A stretch of 64,000 nt of DNA from Bacillaceae bacterium IKA-2 (GCA_031761875.1 CP134492.1:1116001-1180000), one strand, 5' to 3'. Counted from the stretch's first letter, positions 45,875-54,910 are shown. Program-made: numbers and translations. Notes: generated by a model from the sequence alone, not told the origin.

Positions 45875-46816
45875 TTAATACATCAGCGGTGTTGGAGTTC
45901 CGTGATTAACGTGATAATCTCCCACATAGTACCCTGATTTTCGCAAATACTCATGAAACTCATTTACTTTTTCGGGAGAAATTTGCTTGGTTTTTTTTGG
46001 TGGGTCAGTTGTGTCGGATGGCTTTTCTCCCGCTGGTGTGGGTGTAGTGGAGACTTTTTTAGATGGGTTTTTTAAGGCCTTTTTCGTTTCTTGTCCGACA
46101 ATACCGTCAAAAGTCAGTCCATGATCTGCTTGGAATTTTTGAACTTCTTTTTCAGTTTTTTCGTCAAAAACCCCACTTATTTCTTCGATTTTATAGCCTA
46201 AATTTTGAAGAGTTTGTTGTAATTCTTTTACATCCCCGCCGCGACTTCCAAGACTTAATACAGTGTTCTCCTTTACGGGTGCTGGTTCTATTGTTGAAGC
46301 AGTGACTGTATGGCCGTTAGCTTTTGCGATACTGTCAAAGGAGCTTGATGCGGTGACGATGATAACGGGTGTATCAACTTTTACTTTGTCAAAAAGCCAT
46401 TTCACTTCGTCATTCTGCATGCGAATACAGCCCAAGCTAACATAATTTCCAATTGAGGCAGGGTTATTATTTCCGTGTATCGCATAAGTAGTTCCCCATG
46501 TATCTCTTGCATTAAGTCCGAGCCAGCGACTGCCAAGTGGGTTAGAAGGATCGCCTCCTGGAATATTATCCTTAAAATAGGGCCTGTCGACGATCTTATT
46601 GACAATTTTAAAATTTCCTTCCGGTGTTAATGAGGGACTCTTACCTGTTGCGACACGAAAAATCCGATTGAGTTTATTATTTTCATAGTAAGCTAGTTCG
46701 TTACTTGCTTTGTTTATAATAATGAATTGTCCACTTGAAGCTGATGTAGGTCGAGGTAACAAAAAGGCGAATAAGAAACATAAAACAAATGAAAATAGTA
46801 GAAACTTTTTCAACAT
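45875..46816 (-). CDS. Secreted L,D-transpeptidase with peptidoglycan-binding domain
   Basis: 313 aa. Signal peptide (residues 1-27, LLFSFVLCFLFAFLLPRPTSAS). YkuD catalytic domain with IHGNNNPASIGNYVSLGCIRMQNDE carrying the catalytic His and Cys (residues ~110-135). A Ser/Thr/Pro-rich linker and a PG_binding_1 domain (SLGSRGGDVKELQQTLQNLGY, residues ~188-240) follow. It likely makes 3-3 cross-links or attaches to the wall. GGGAGG before ATG. Alone in its unit. Confidence 0.92.
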   Translation of the reverse strand: MLKKFLLFSFVLCFLFAFLLPRPTSASSGQFIIINKASNELAYYENNKLNRIFRVATGKSPSLTPEGNFKIVNKIVDRPYFKDNIPGGDPSNPLGSRWLGLNARDTWGTTYAIHGNNNPASIGNYVSLGCIRMQNDEVKWLFDKVKVDTPVIIVTASSSFDSIAKANGHTVTASTIEPAPVKENTVLSLGSRGGDVKELQQTLQNLGYKIEEISGVFDEKTEKEVQKFQADHGLTFDGIVGQETKKALKNPSKKVSTTPTPAGEKPSDTTDPPKKTKQISPEKVNEFHEYLRKSGYYVGDYHVNHGTPTPLMY

Positions 46817-46945
46817 AAAAACCTCCCACGTCTAAGTTGTCATATTATTAGACGCGATTTTATGGAAAAAGTTGTGTTATTTTCTTAAAAAGGACCAAGT
46901 ATAGCTAGAACTTTTTTTAAAAAAGGAAGCAGACGTTTAAAAGGA

Positions 46946-46993
46946 AAAACACGGTCGAGTTGTCCCCATGAATCGGGCAACTCGACCGTGTTT
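46946..46993. terminator. Terminator of the HD-GYP gene
   Basis: AAAACACGGTCGAGTTG / CAACTCGACCGTGTTT, 16-bp stem, symmetrical A/T ends. The 308-bp gap 46817-47124 otherwise holds only the coding-like tail at 47032-47121. Confidence 0.85.
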
Positions 46994-47031
46994 AATAATA
47001 ATCAGGATCAACTTCGATGTCGATTGGTTAA

Positions 47032-47121
47032 CTAAATTAAATAAATGTCATTGAAGGTGGTTTGGCTGAAAGCTTCTTCGGGGAGTGCACGGACAAGTTC
47101 AAATCCTAGAAGGGTGCTGAA
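47032..47121 (-). pseudogene. Possible gene remnant in frame after the HD-GYP stop
   Basis: After the HD-GYP TAA and one lysine codon, the same frame stays open for 29 codons, with a protein-like reading (FSTLLGFELVRALPEEAF, then SQTTFNDIYLI), and ends at TAG 47032-47034. No start codon or ribosome site. It may be the 3' end of a lost gene; family not identified. Confidence 0.3.
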
Positions 47122-47124
47122 TTT

Positions 47125-48327
47125 TTAGACGAAATCCAACAAGGTTTCAAATTCTTTTACTTCATCATTTGACGCTTTGTAGATTTTGATAAATTCAAAC
47201 GAGGCCCTTTTTTCAAAAACATCAATTAGGTCGGGGTCAAATTGGCTACCTTTCCCTTCAGTCAATCTTTGTAACGCTTCATTCAATGACACCCCACTTC
47301 GATAAGAACGATCTGAGGTCATTGCGTCAAAGGCATCGGCGATAGCTAAAATTCTGGCATCCAAAGGGATTTCTTTCCCTTGGTGAGATGCTGGATATCC
47401 TTTGCCATCCCAGCGTTCATGATGATAAAGGACCCCACTTTTTAATTCTTGGAGGCCATCAATTCTCTCAATCATTCTTGCTCCTAAAACTGTATGAGTT
47501 TTTATTACTTCATACTCCTCTGGCGTTAATTTCCCTGTATTGGTGAGGATAGCCTCTGGGATATTAATCTTTCCAATATCATGAACTAATCCGGCTAATC
47601 TAAGTCTTTTTAGATCGCTCTCTTGATATTCAGGCAGATGCTTGGCGAGTGCAACAGCATAAAGACTTACGCGTTGACTATGACCGAATGTGTATTGATC
47701 TTTTGCTTCCACTGAAACAACGAAGCTATTGACTACTTCTTTAATCGTGTTTTCCATCATGCTAATGACAGTACGTACTTGTTTTGTATGAATAAGGTTA
47801 AGAGTCATTAATACTAAGAAACTTAACGAAGCGATGATTAAATAGACAAGGATTCGATTGGCTATATCAATATTATCGGGCATATACAAACTTTTCGGAG
47901 AATTTATACTTAAATAAGAGATAATAAAGAGCCCGAGTAAGGAATAGTAAAACAATATTTTTCGTTCTCCATAAAGACCTGCTATTAAAGGGACAATGAG
48001 GAAAAAGGACCATGACTCACTATATCCTGATTCAAAATAAACGACGATTAACATTCCTGCACAATAGATTAACATTATCAGTTGGGTCACTTTTGAAGAT
48101 AGTTTCATAGGGTCAGTGATCACTTTTACTAATATTAAGACGCCTAAACATGCTAATAGTGCCGGTATATTCGCTCTTGAGTACGGAAGGTCGAAGACAA
48201 GAAACAGGATGTTCCATGAAGAACTTAATAGAAAAAAGATCGCATTGACCCAAAACAAATATTTCGTCACTTTATGGCGGTGCTCATTAAAATATTCAAG
48301 ATGGAGCTTTTTTTCGATTCCTATCAT
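47125..48327 (-). CDS. Membrane-bound HD-GYP phosphohydrolase
   Basis: 400 aa. Six membrane segments in residues ~20-180 (7TM-like sensor without a recognised ligand site), then an HD-GYP domain: HDIGKINIPEAIL, HTVLGARMIERI, HHERWDGKGYP with GYP intact. Such domains hydrolyse cyclic di-GMP or other cyclic dinucleotides. Divergent from the acyltransferase/ThiF pair, 144 bp apart, so it could share regulation with it. GGAGAC before ATG. Confidence 0.9.
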   Translation of the reverse strand: MIGIEKKLHLEYFNEHRHKVTKYLFWVNAIFFLLSSSWNILFLVFDLPYSRANIPALLACLGVLILVKVITDPMKLSSKVTQLIMLIYCAGMLIVVYFESGYSESWSFFLIVPLIAGLYGERKILFYYSLLGLFIISYLSINSPKSLYMPDNIDIANRILVYLIIASLSFLVLMTLNLIHTKQVRTVISMMENTIKEVVNSFVVSVEAKDQYTFGHSQRVSLYAVALAKHLPEYQESDLKRLRLAGLVHDIGKINIPEAILTNTGKLTPEEYEVIKTHTVLGARMIERIDGLQELKSGVLYHHERWDGKGYPASHQGKEIPLDARILAIADAFDAMTSDRSYRSGVSLNEALQRLTEGKGSQFDPDLIDVFEKRASFEFIKIYKASNDEVKEFETLLDFV

Positions 48328-48471
48328 GGTAAAGTCTCCTATTTGTTCAAAATTCTTTTATATATTGTAACATTTTTATACATTATTAGATATAAGTATG
48401 TTTTAGTTTTCTTTTCTAAAATATAGTAGATAGTGTAGAACAAAAAATTGATTTACAAAGGAGAGATTTCG

Positions 48472-49080
48472 ATGGAAATGACAAATCACTATCATTTTGG
48501 TCCGGCATTTAATAAAGTAAGAGAAGAGGCTATTGCGCTTCACCGATTGCGCTACGAAGAATTAGGTTTTTTTAAAAAGGGAGAAAAAGATCCCTATGAA
48601 CAAAATTCACTTTATTTTGTAGGCCAGGAAACAACATTCAATCAGGTGGTGGGTGTAACTAGGCTTATTTTCCAACCAATGGACCAGCTCCCTACCATTA
48701 CAAGCTTTGAAATCTATGATATTGATTACACGAAATTACTAAAGTTGGAGAATCATAGTTATGCGGAAATGAGTGCCTTTACAAAACTACCAAAGCATGA
48801 AATCGGAGTTCATCTTATTCGGATGATTATACACTACTCGAAACAAAACGGAATCACCCATTGGGTAGCGTGCATCGATGAAAGGGTGTACAGATATTTA
48901 AACAGGATTTTAAGCCCGATTTTTAAAGAAATCGGAGTGCCAAAAGTATATTTAGGATCCAAAACAGTTCCTTGCCTCGTAGATATCCATGCATCAATGA
49001 AGCAAATTAGTGAGCAGCGACCAAAACTATATCAATTTTTAATCGAAGGTGAAGAAAAGAAAATGGAGGTACTTGGTTAA
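48472..49080 (+). CDS. GNAT-fold N-acyltransferase, autoinducer-synthase/FeeM-like
   Basis: 202 aa. Pattern of LuxI/FeeM-type acyltransferases: LHRLRYEELGFF at residues ~21-32 (the LRY-x-x-F/GFF position), DPYEQNSLYFV then VVGVTRLIF (the substrate loop and beta-strand), AEMSAFTKLP (position of the E-x-SR motif, here without Arg), and ITHWVACIDERVYRYLNRI at the C-terminal helix. This family joins acyl chains from acyl-ACP/CoA to amino acids or S-adenosylmethionine; which one is unknown. ATG at 48472 follows AAAGGAGAG. Its stop shares one base with the following ThiF-like start. Other GNAT functions are possible. Confidence 0.7.
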   Translation: MEMTNHYHFGPAFNKVREEAIALHRLRYEELGFFKKGEKDPYEQNSLYFVGQETTFNQVVGVTRLIFQPMDQLPTITSFEIYDIDYTKLLKLENHSYAEMSAFTKLPKHEIGVHLIRMIIHYSKQNGITHWVACIDERVYRYLNRILSPIFKEIGVPKVYLGSKTVPCLVDIHASMKQISEQRPKLYQFLIEGEEKKMEVLG

Positions 49081-49838
49081 TGATTAAAGAACAATTTAAT
49101 AGAAACCTTGGAATTATGTCAGAAGAAGACATCATAAAGTTGCATGAGACGACGATTTCGATTGCTGGATGCGGGTGTATTGGCGGATTTTCGGCAGAGC
49201 TACTCGTTCGGATGGGGATTGGGAAATTAATAATAGCGGATCCTGATCTATTCGATATTTCCAATATCAATCGCCAATGTGCAGCTACTCATCATTCAGT
49301 TGGAATGTTAAAAGTAGAAGCTTTAAAAGCTCATTTATTAGCTATTAATCCAGATTTAGAGATTGTCGTTTATTCAAAAGGCGTCAACGAAGAAAATGTC
49401 AGCGATTTTGTTAATGAGGCAGACTATGTGATAGATGCGATTGATTATTTTTGTCTCCCAGAGGCTGTAGCCTTACATCGCGGATCGCGTCAAAAGGGTT
49501 TACACATTATTACCGCTGTTGCATTAGGATTCGGTGCATCTGTTTTAACATTTTCACCCAATGGCATGAAATTAGAGGAGTATCTTGGTATTCCAGTAGA
49601 TTGTGTGATTGATGACCTAAGAGGGATCACATTTCCAGCATCTAGTTATACCAGCTATTTACCTAGCTATGCTACAGAAGAAAAGATTACAGAGTGGATA
49701 ACAAATAAAACGATTCCGACGATAAGTGTCGGACAAGCATTAGGACCTGGAGCATTAGTATCTCAGATGATACTCCATATCCTAGGCAGAAAAGAACCGA
49801 TCATGGTACCAGAAAAATGGCAAATTCAATTTGAATAA
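49080..49838 (+). CDS. ThiF/TcdA-like E1-type adenylyltransferase
   Basis: 252 aa. Nucleotide site GCGCIG at residues 30-35; DPDLFDISNINRQ at 54-66 with the Arg/Gln seen in E1 and TcdA enzymes; VIDAIDYF near 118-125, as in TcdA rather than MoeB. The Cys-X2-Cys zinc pairs of MoeB/ThiF are absent, and the C-terminus is not the TcdA one. No Ubl carrier gene is nearby. TAATG overlap with the acyltransferase gene predicts coupled translation. It probably adenylates a small-molecule carboxylate, possibly the acyltransferase product; this is inference. Confidence 0.82.
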   Translation: MIKEQFNRNLGIMSEEDIIKLHETTISIAGCGCIGGFSAELLVRMGIGKLIIADPDLFDISNINRQCAATHHSVGMLKVEALKAHLLAINPDLEIVVYSKGVNEENVSDFVNEADYVIDAIDYFCLPEAVALHRGSRQKGLHIITAVALGFGASVLTFSPNGMKLEEYLGIPVDCVIDDLRGITFPASSYTSYLPSYATEEKITEWITNKTIPTISVGQALGPGALVSQMILHILGRKEPIMVPEKWQIQFE

Positions 49839-49941
49839 AAAAAGCGGTTAGGGAAACTGCTTACCTACTTCTAAATGTTGCATGAAATAGCTTTATGCTG
49901 ATCTAGTTAATCTATCTACTCTCTAAAGAGAGTGCGATAAT

Positions 49942-49981
49942 TGAGCAACAGGAGTTGTCACTTTGGCATCTCTTGTTGCTG
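49942..49981 (+). terminator. Hairpin after the ThiF-like gene
   Basis: AGCAACAGGAG and CTCTTGTTGCT pair around a 15-nt loop; weak T-run, so termination is uncertain. Confidence 0.4.
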
Positions 49982-50041
49982 TTGTTCTGCAACTATTAAA
50001 CTAGTGATGAAAAAAGAGATAGATGGAGAGGATTGAAACAA

Positions 50042-50794
50042 ATGATGTATGATTTATCATGGACTCATCTTTTGATCGTAGTGTTATCTGCATTATTTAT
50101 AGGGATTTCTAAAACAGGAGTACCAACGTTAGGAATTCTTGTGGTAGCAACGATGGCTACAATTTTCCCAGCAAGGGAATCAATTGGAATTGTATTACCA
50201 ATGTTGATTACTGCAGATATAATCGCTGTTACATACTACCGTAGAAGCGTGGATTGGAAAACATTATTTTCATTAATTCCATGGGTTCTTGGAGGGATTT
50301 TAGCAGGTTATGCGCTTTTATATACGATTGTAGAAAGTAGACCGATCGAAATTATCTTAGGTATGATCATATTGACGTTGATTGCTGTTCAGTTTATGAG
50401 AGAACGTTGGGGTGCAAAATGGATGGTTGCGATGCCAGAATCGAAGGCATTCATAGGAATAATGGGAACGCTCGCTGGATTTACAACAATGATGGGAAAT
50501 GCCGCGGGACCAATTATGGCTGTTTTTCTAGTAGCAATGGCTTTGCCGAAGAAAGTATTTATCGGAACCGGTGCTTGGTTCTTTTTATCTGTTAATTTAA
50601 TTAAAGTACCTATGTATGGACAGCTTGGGCTTATTACTGGAGAAACACTGCTTTTTAATGTATGGCTTATTGTACCTATTCTGATTGGAACTTATTTAGG
50701 TATTAAATTTTTACCTCTCATCCCCCAAAAACATTTTAATTTAATTATTTTATTATTGGCTACAGTAGGGGGTATACGTTTGTTGATTGCCTAG
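50042..50794 (+). CDS. TauE/SafE family permease
   Basis: 250 aa, seven to eight membrane segments. N-terminal LLIVVLSALFIGISKTGVPTLG and the repeat GTLAGFTTMMGNAAGPIMAVFLVAMALPKKVFIGTG are the TauE/SafE pair of motifs. Exports sulfite, sulfoacetate or other organic anions in known cases. ATG at 50042 lies ten bases after GGAGAGG; a TTG at 50033 is too near the site. Same strand as the acyltransferase/ThiF pair but 203 bp away behind a hairpin. Confidence 0.88.
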   Translation: MMYDLSWTHLLIVVLSALFIGISKTGVPTLGILVVATMATIFPARESIGIVLPMLITADIIAVTYYRRSVDWKTLFSLIPWVLGGILAGYALLYTIVESRPIEIILGMIILTLIAVQFMRERWGAKWMVAMPESKAFIGIMGTLAGFTTMMGNAAGPIMAVFLVAMALPKKVFIGTGAWFFLSVNLIKVPMYGQLGLITGETLLFNVWLIVPILIGTYLGIKFLPLIPQKHFNLIILLLATVGGIRLLIA

Positions 50795-50798
50795 GTTA

Positions 50799-50841
50799 CT
50801 TGTACTATCTCCATCCAAGTTGCAAAGGAAGATAGTACAAG
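50799..50841 (+). terminator. Hairpin after the TauE-type gene
   Basis: CTTGTACTATCT / AGATAGTACAAG, perfect 12-bp stem with a 19-nt loop; no T-run. Confidence 0.5.
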
Positions 50842-51001
50842 TGCAACTAAGGCGAGCTGCTTAACAAAGAGATTTTTATTTAAGCGTGAAGTCCCCCATA
50901 TCTAAGCGAAGGTTGGCACTTCTATGCATGTAGTGCTGAGAATCCTTCTCTAAACCGATGCTAAGCAAAGCTAGGACGAGTTCTTTTGGTTCGTGATAAG
51001 C

Positions 51002-52087
51002 TCAATTTTCTTCATTCACGAATTTGACATTAATCTCAACCACTTCGGATCTGCTACCAATTCGAAATGGCGGTCCCCAAATTCCAAAACCAGATGATAC
51101 GATTGTGTGAAGATCATCTTTGATTAAATACCCATAATGATTTTCATATATCGCTTTTGTGATTAAATTACCAGGGAATAACTGACCTTTGTGTGTGTGA
51201 CCCGAGACCATTAAATCTACTCCAGCAACATTGACTTCATCAAACTCTTGTGGTTGGTGGTCAATTAAAAAAATAGTTTTTTCTTTGCTTAAATTACTTG
51301 TAAGCTCATCAATACTTTCCCTATCTTTATCTGAATAATCTTTTCTACCGACGATATAAAAGAGATCGTTAAAATTAATAACTTCATCTACTAAGACTTG
51401 TATACCAATTTCATTCATTTCCTCGATGAATATCGGAATATCATTTCCATAATATTCATGATTTCCTAAAACAGCATAGACGCCCATTGGAGCTGTTAAG
51501 CCAACTAGAGTTTCTCCTATATTGTGCTTTAAGTAAGGATCGATACTACTGTCGATAATATCTCCAGCCAAGAAGATCATATCAGGTTCGACATCGTCAG
51601 AAAGATTTATCAATCGGTTTATAAAATTGTTTCGGATTGTTTCACTTATATGGATATCGGATACCAATAAAATTTTTAGTTCATCCAGTTCCGTCTCTTT
51701 ATAGAGCTCAACATCGTAACTAACAACGACAGGGTTCCACATATTAAAGGAGCCGTAAATTAGGATAAATAAATAAATCGGTATTAACCCAAAACCAAAC
51801 CATTTGATCCCTCTTTTTTTATTTAAATAATAAACTAAGTTTAAAATAGGAAAAAACATTAGACTATATACGAAGATAACTAGCCAAATATAACCTATCC
51901 AACTTAAGATAGGATTTGAAATGATCAAATTAAGAAAAAATGAAATAGATATAAAAAACATTACGCTAAAATATATTTTTTTGTAAACAAACTGATAAGA
52001 TTTATTTAACCAAACCCACCCATTGTAAGAAACATAAAAACAAAGTATTAAATAAATTAAAAGAAAAATAATCATCATATATATCAC
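51002..52087 (-). CDS. Membrane-anchored metallophosphoesterase
   Basis: 361 aa. Four hydrophobic segments in residues ~1-130, then a calcineurin-like domain: LLVSDIHI, DMIFLAGDIIDSS, VLGNHEYYG, VDLMVSGHTHKGQLFPG, in canonical order. Resembles YkuE/YaeI-type phosphoesterases. Substrate unknown. GTG start nine bases after AAAGGAG. Confidence 0.9.
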   Translation of the reverse strand: MIYMMIIFLLIYLILCFYVSYNGWVWLNKSYQFVYKKIYFSVMFFISISFFLNLIISNPILSWIGYIWLVIFVYSLMFFPILNLVYYLNKKRGIKWFGFGLIPIYLFILIYGSFNMWNPVVVSYDVELYKETELDELKILLVSDIHISETIRNNFINRLINLSDDVEPDMIFLAGDIIDSSIDPYLKHNIGETLVGLTAPMGVYAVLGNHEYYGNDIPIFIEEMNEIGIQVLVDEVINFNDLFYIVGRKDYSDKDRESIDELTSNLSKEKTIFLIDHQPQEFDEVNVAGVDLMVSGHTHKGQLFPGNLITKAIYENHYGYLIKDDLHTIVSSGFGIWGPPFRIGSRSEVVEINVKFVNEEN

Positions 52088-52136
52088 AAAATCATACTCC
52101 TTTGTAAAGAAAATCCTCTATCTACGCAATAACGTG

Positions 52137-52178
52137 CAATTAAAATGAGTGTTTTCTAACAAAAAGTCATTTTAATTG
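52137..52178. terminator. Inverted repeat upstream of the metallophosphoesterase gene
   Basis: CAATTAAAATGA / TCATTTTAATTG, perfect 12-bp stem, 18-nt loop. It lies upstream of both flanking genes, so it is more likely an operator or an isolated repeat than a terminator. Confidence 0.35.
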
Positions 52179-52365
52179 ACTAGGGAGGCTTTTCTGTCTA
52201 ATCGAAAATAATTATAACGTATTTACGATCTTTTGTACTAAAATGTGCCCATGAAAAATCTCTAGACAATACCTGTCCTCTTGTTTCGTACAATATTTTG
52301 AAAATGGCATCCCATGGAAGTATATGATAATATAGACAATAATATAGAAGAGGAAGTGAGTATAA

Positions 52366-52722
52366 GTGATAAACATAACCATTCCAAAACCTGATGTTGC
52401 CATTACAAAACAAAATGATCCAGAACTAAGTAATATTTACGGGTTTACTGATTTTCACCTGATCCCTAGAGATAAAGGTGGTATTTTTATGTTTTATAAC
52501 AACAATGGAGAGCTTTTGTTCATCGGTAAAGCAAGGAAGTTAAGACCAAGAATAAAAAAGCATTTTGAGGATACTGTATCTGTGATCAAAGATCATAGAG
52601 ATGAAGTGATTAAAATAGAGGTTTGTCTTATCGAAGATCCTGTCCATAGAGAAATCTATGAAACGTATTTAATTAATGAACTGAAAGCAAAATATAACGT
52701 CGAAAAAGTGTTTTTTAGATAA
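52366..52722 (+). CDS. GIY-YIG domain mini-protein
   Basis: 118 aa. GIY-YIG-like core GIFMFYNNNGELLFIGKARKLRPRIKKHF: the two triplets appear as GIF and FIG, followed by the conserved Lys/Arg track; a Glu (IYETYLI) sits where the family has its metal-binding glutamate. UvrC N-terminal domain relatives and stand-alone repair nucleases share this fold. GTG start after AGAGGAAG. Nuclease activity is not certain because the motif is degenerate. Confidence 0.75.
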   Translation: MINITIPKPDVAITKQNDPELSNIYGFTDFHLIPRDKGGIFMFYNNNGELLFIGKARKLRPRIKKHFEDTVSVIKDHRDEVIKIEVCLIEDPVHREIYETYLINELKAKYNVEKVFFR

Positions 52723-52860
52723 AAATAATCAAAACCAATGAATGGAGTCAGCCGGAAGATAGTGATTTGAAAATCGATTCATCTTTAAACTTCGATTTTC
52801 TAGTAGACAAAACTGGATCCTTTTGTGATATAATAAAAACAATAAAAACTTAATAGATAT

Positions 52861-53000
52861 TTCTTCGGGGTCGGGTGAAATTCCCAACCGGCGGTGATGA
52901 AGCTTCTGCTTCTAAGCCCGTGACCCGGTTTATGAATTTGTAAAACGGTGGATTTGGTGAGAAACCAAAGCCGACAGTATAGTCTGGATGGGAGAAGAAA
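52861..53000 (+). ncRNA. FMN riboswitch (RFN element)
   Basis: Conserved RFN strings in order: GGGGTCGGGTGAAATTCCC, AACCGGCGGTGATGA, AGCCCGTGAC, GGTGGATTTGGTGA, AGCCGACAGTATAGTCTGGATGGGAGAAGAA-type end; P1 closes TTCTTC with GAAGAA. Controls ribD-ribE-ribBA-ribH. The reading frame that crosses it upstream of ribD is not coding. With the terminator it accounts for the 52723-53145 gap. Confidence 0.96.
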
Positions 53001-53084
53001 TGGTAAGCTTGTTTATAGGTGTAGTATGCATTTTTTTAAAAAAATGTTGCCACAACCTGTTTATTTACTAATGAATTTAAATGC

Positions 53085-53122
53085 AACCCCTGAGGAAAGT
53101 AATTTCTTTGGGGGTTTTTTAT
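53085..53122 (+). terminator. Riboswitch-controlled terminator
   Basis: CCCCTGAGGAAA and TTTCTTTGGGG pair over 12 positions with G-T wobbles, 4-nt loop, then TTTTTTATTTT. Expression platform of the FMN riboswitch, 24 bp before ribD. Confidence 0.9.
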
Positions 53123-53145
53123 TTTCTGAAAAGGATTTGAACACT

Positions 53146-54234
53146 ATGAATGATACTGACTTCATGAAATTAGCTTTACAATTAGCCGCAAGTACAAAAG
53201 GACAAACGTCGCCTAATCCTCTTGTTGGATCTGTTGTTGTTCGTGAGGGCGAAGTGGTAGGAATGGGTGCCCACTTAAAAGCCGGCACTGAACACGCAGA
53301 AGTTCATGCCCTTAAAATGGCAGGAGCTAAGGCGAAAGGAGCGACGATCTATGTAACCCTTGAGCCGTGTAGTCACCAAGGCAAGACGCCGCCATGTGCA
53401 GATTTAATTATTGAAAAAGGTCTTAAACGAGTTGTGATTGCAACCCTTGACCCGAACCCGCTAGTAGCAGGAAAAGGTGTTGAAAAGCTTCAAAAAGCCA
53501 ATATCGATGTTGAAGTCGGGATTTTAGAAGCTGAAGCTCTTGAGATCAATAAAGTATTTTTTCATTACATTGCTACTAAAAGACCTTTTGTTACTGTCAA
53601 AACAGCAACTAGCCTAGACGGTAAAATTGCCACAGTAACAGGTGAAAGTCAATGGATAACCGGTGCTGAAGCTAGAGAAGATGTGCACCAGCTCCGACAC
53701 GAGCATGATGCTATCTTAGTTGGAGTTGGCACGGTCCTGGCCGATAATCCGAGTTTAACGACAAGAATTAAAACGGGTGGCAAAAATCCAATTCGAATCA
53801 TTTTAGATCATCAATTACGAACTCCGTTAACAGCAAAAGTTGTTACTGATCAACAAGCAATAACATGGATTGTGACGAGTAACAACCCGCCTGCAGAAAA
53901 ACAAAAACAGCTATCAAACTTAGGTGTAAAAGTTATTAATGTTACTGAAGATAAAATAGACATAAATGATTTGCTGCGAATTTTAGCTGGGAATGGAATA
54001 ACCTCTTTATTCGTTGAAGGTGGAAGCACGGTAAATGATTCATTTTTACGGGCTCGCTGTATAAATGAATTGATTACTTATCTTGCTCCGAAACTAATTG
54101 GGGGACAAGCCGCAGCGACGTCTTTCTCAGGAACAGGATTTTCTAATTTGAAAGATGCCCTGCAATTACAAATTAAAACAGCTACAAAAATCGGCGATGA
54201 CCTGAAAATTATTTCAGTTCCAAAGGGAGTATAA
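53146..54234 (+). CDS. ribD: Bifunctional diaminohydroxyphosphoribosylaminopyrimidine deaminase / reductase
   Basis: 362 aa (B. subtilis 361). N-terminal deaminase with zinc site HAEVHAL and EPCSHQGKTPPC; C-terminal reductase (TSLDGKIATVTGESQWITG, FVEGGSTVN). Second and third steps of riboflavin synthesis. ATG at 53146 lies after the attenuator and AAAAGGA; the frame is open much further upstream but that DNA is riboswitch. Confidence 0.96.
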   Translation: MNDTDFMKLALQLAASTKGQTSPNPLVGSVVVREGEVVGMGAHLKAGTEHAEVHALKMAGAKAKGATIYVTLEPCSHQGKTPPCADLIIEKGLKRVVIATLDPNPLVAGKGVEKLQKANIDVEVGILEAEALEINKVFFHYIATKRPFVTVKTATSLDGKIATVTGESQWITGAEAREDVHQLRHEHDAILVGVGTVLADNPSLTTRIKTGGKNPIRIILDHQLRTPLTAKVVTDQQAITWIVTSNNPPAEKQKQLSNLGVKVINVTEDKIDINDLLRILAGNGITSLFVEGGSTVNDSFLRARCINELITYLAPKLIGGQAAATSFSGTGFSNLKDALQLQIKTATKIGDDLKIISVPKGV

Positions 54235-54235
54235 T

Positions 54236-54889
54236 ATGTTTACTGGAATTATTGAAGAAGTAGGTTCTATTGAGCAAATTAAGCAAACAGGAAATGCAAT
54301 TGTGATGACGATTGCCTCAAAAAAAATATTAGAAGATGTTAAGTTAGGTGATAGCATAGCTGTAAATGGTGTCTGTCTTACGGTTACTTCATTTGATAAA
54401 GGAAGTTTTACGGTCGATGTCATGCCAGAGACAGTTAAAGCGACAAGTCTTAGAAAACTTAGTCGCGGTTCGAATGTAAATCTTGAACGAGCGATGGCTG
54501 CAGGTGGACGCTTTGGTGGTCATTTCGTTTCTGGACATGTAGATGGGGTCGGAGAAATCATCAAGAAACAAAAACAAGATAATGCGATTTACTATGAAAT
54601 TGAAGTTTCTGAAGTTTTGAGGAACTATATTATTATGAAAGGTTCTATTGCTGTTGATGGAACGAGCTTGACAGTTTTTGGTGTAACAGATACTTCATTT
54701 ACGATTTCGATCATTCCCCATACGATCTCTGAAACGATTATCGGTGCCAAAGGTCAGGGAGATATCGTTAATATTGAATGTGACATGGTTGGAAAGTACA
54801 TTGAACAGTTTATCGAAAGACGATTTGAGTCTAAAACACAACAATCAACACTTACAACTAGCTTTTTAGAAGAGCACGGTTATAAATAA
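54236..54889 (+). CDS. ribE: Riboflavin synthase alpha chain
   Basis: 217 aa. Two tandem lumazine-binding repeats: [15 protein letters not shown]... and the second around [16 protein letters not shown]. Dismutates two dimethylribityllumazine molecules to riboflavin. AAAGGGAG before ATG, one base after the ribD stop. Confidence 0.96.
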   Translation: MFTGIIEEVGSIEQIKQTGNAIVMTIASKKILEDVKLGDSIAVNGVCLTVTSFDKGSFTVDVMPETVKATSLRKLSRGSNVNLERAMAAGGRFGGHFVSGHVDGVGEIIKKQKQDNAIYYEIEVSEVLRNYIIMKGSIAVDGTSLTVFGVTDTSFTISIIPHTISETIIGAKGQGDIVNIECDMVGKYIEQFIERRFESKTQQSTLTTSFLEEHGYK

Positions 54890-54910
54890 ACATGCCCAAG
54901 GCGTGCGTTC

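Noticed and set aside
52948-53145. Long N-terminal extension of ribD
   Set aside because: The DNA is the 3' half of the FMN riboswitch and its terminator; family RibD starts at 53146.
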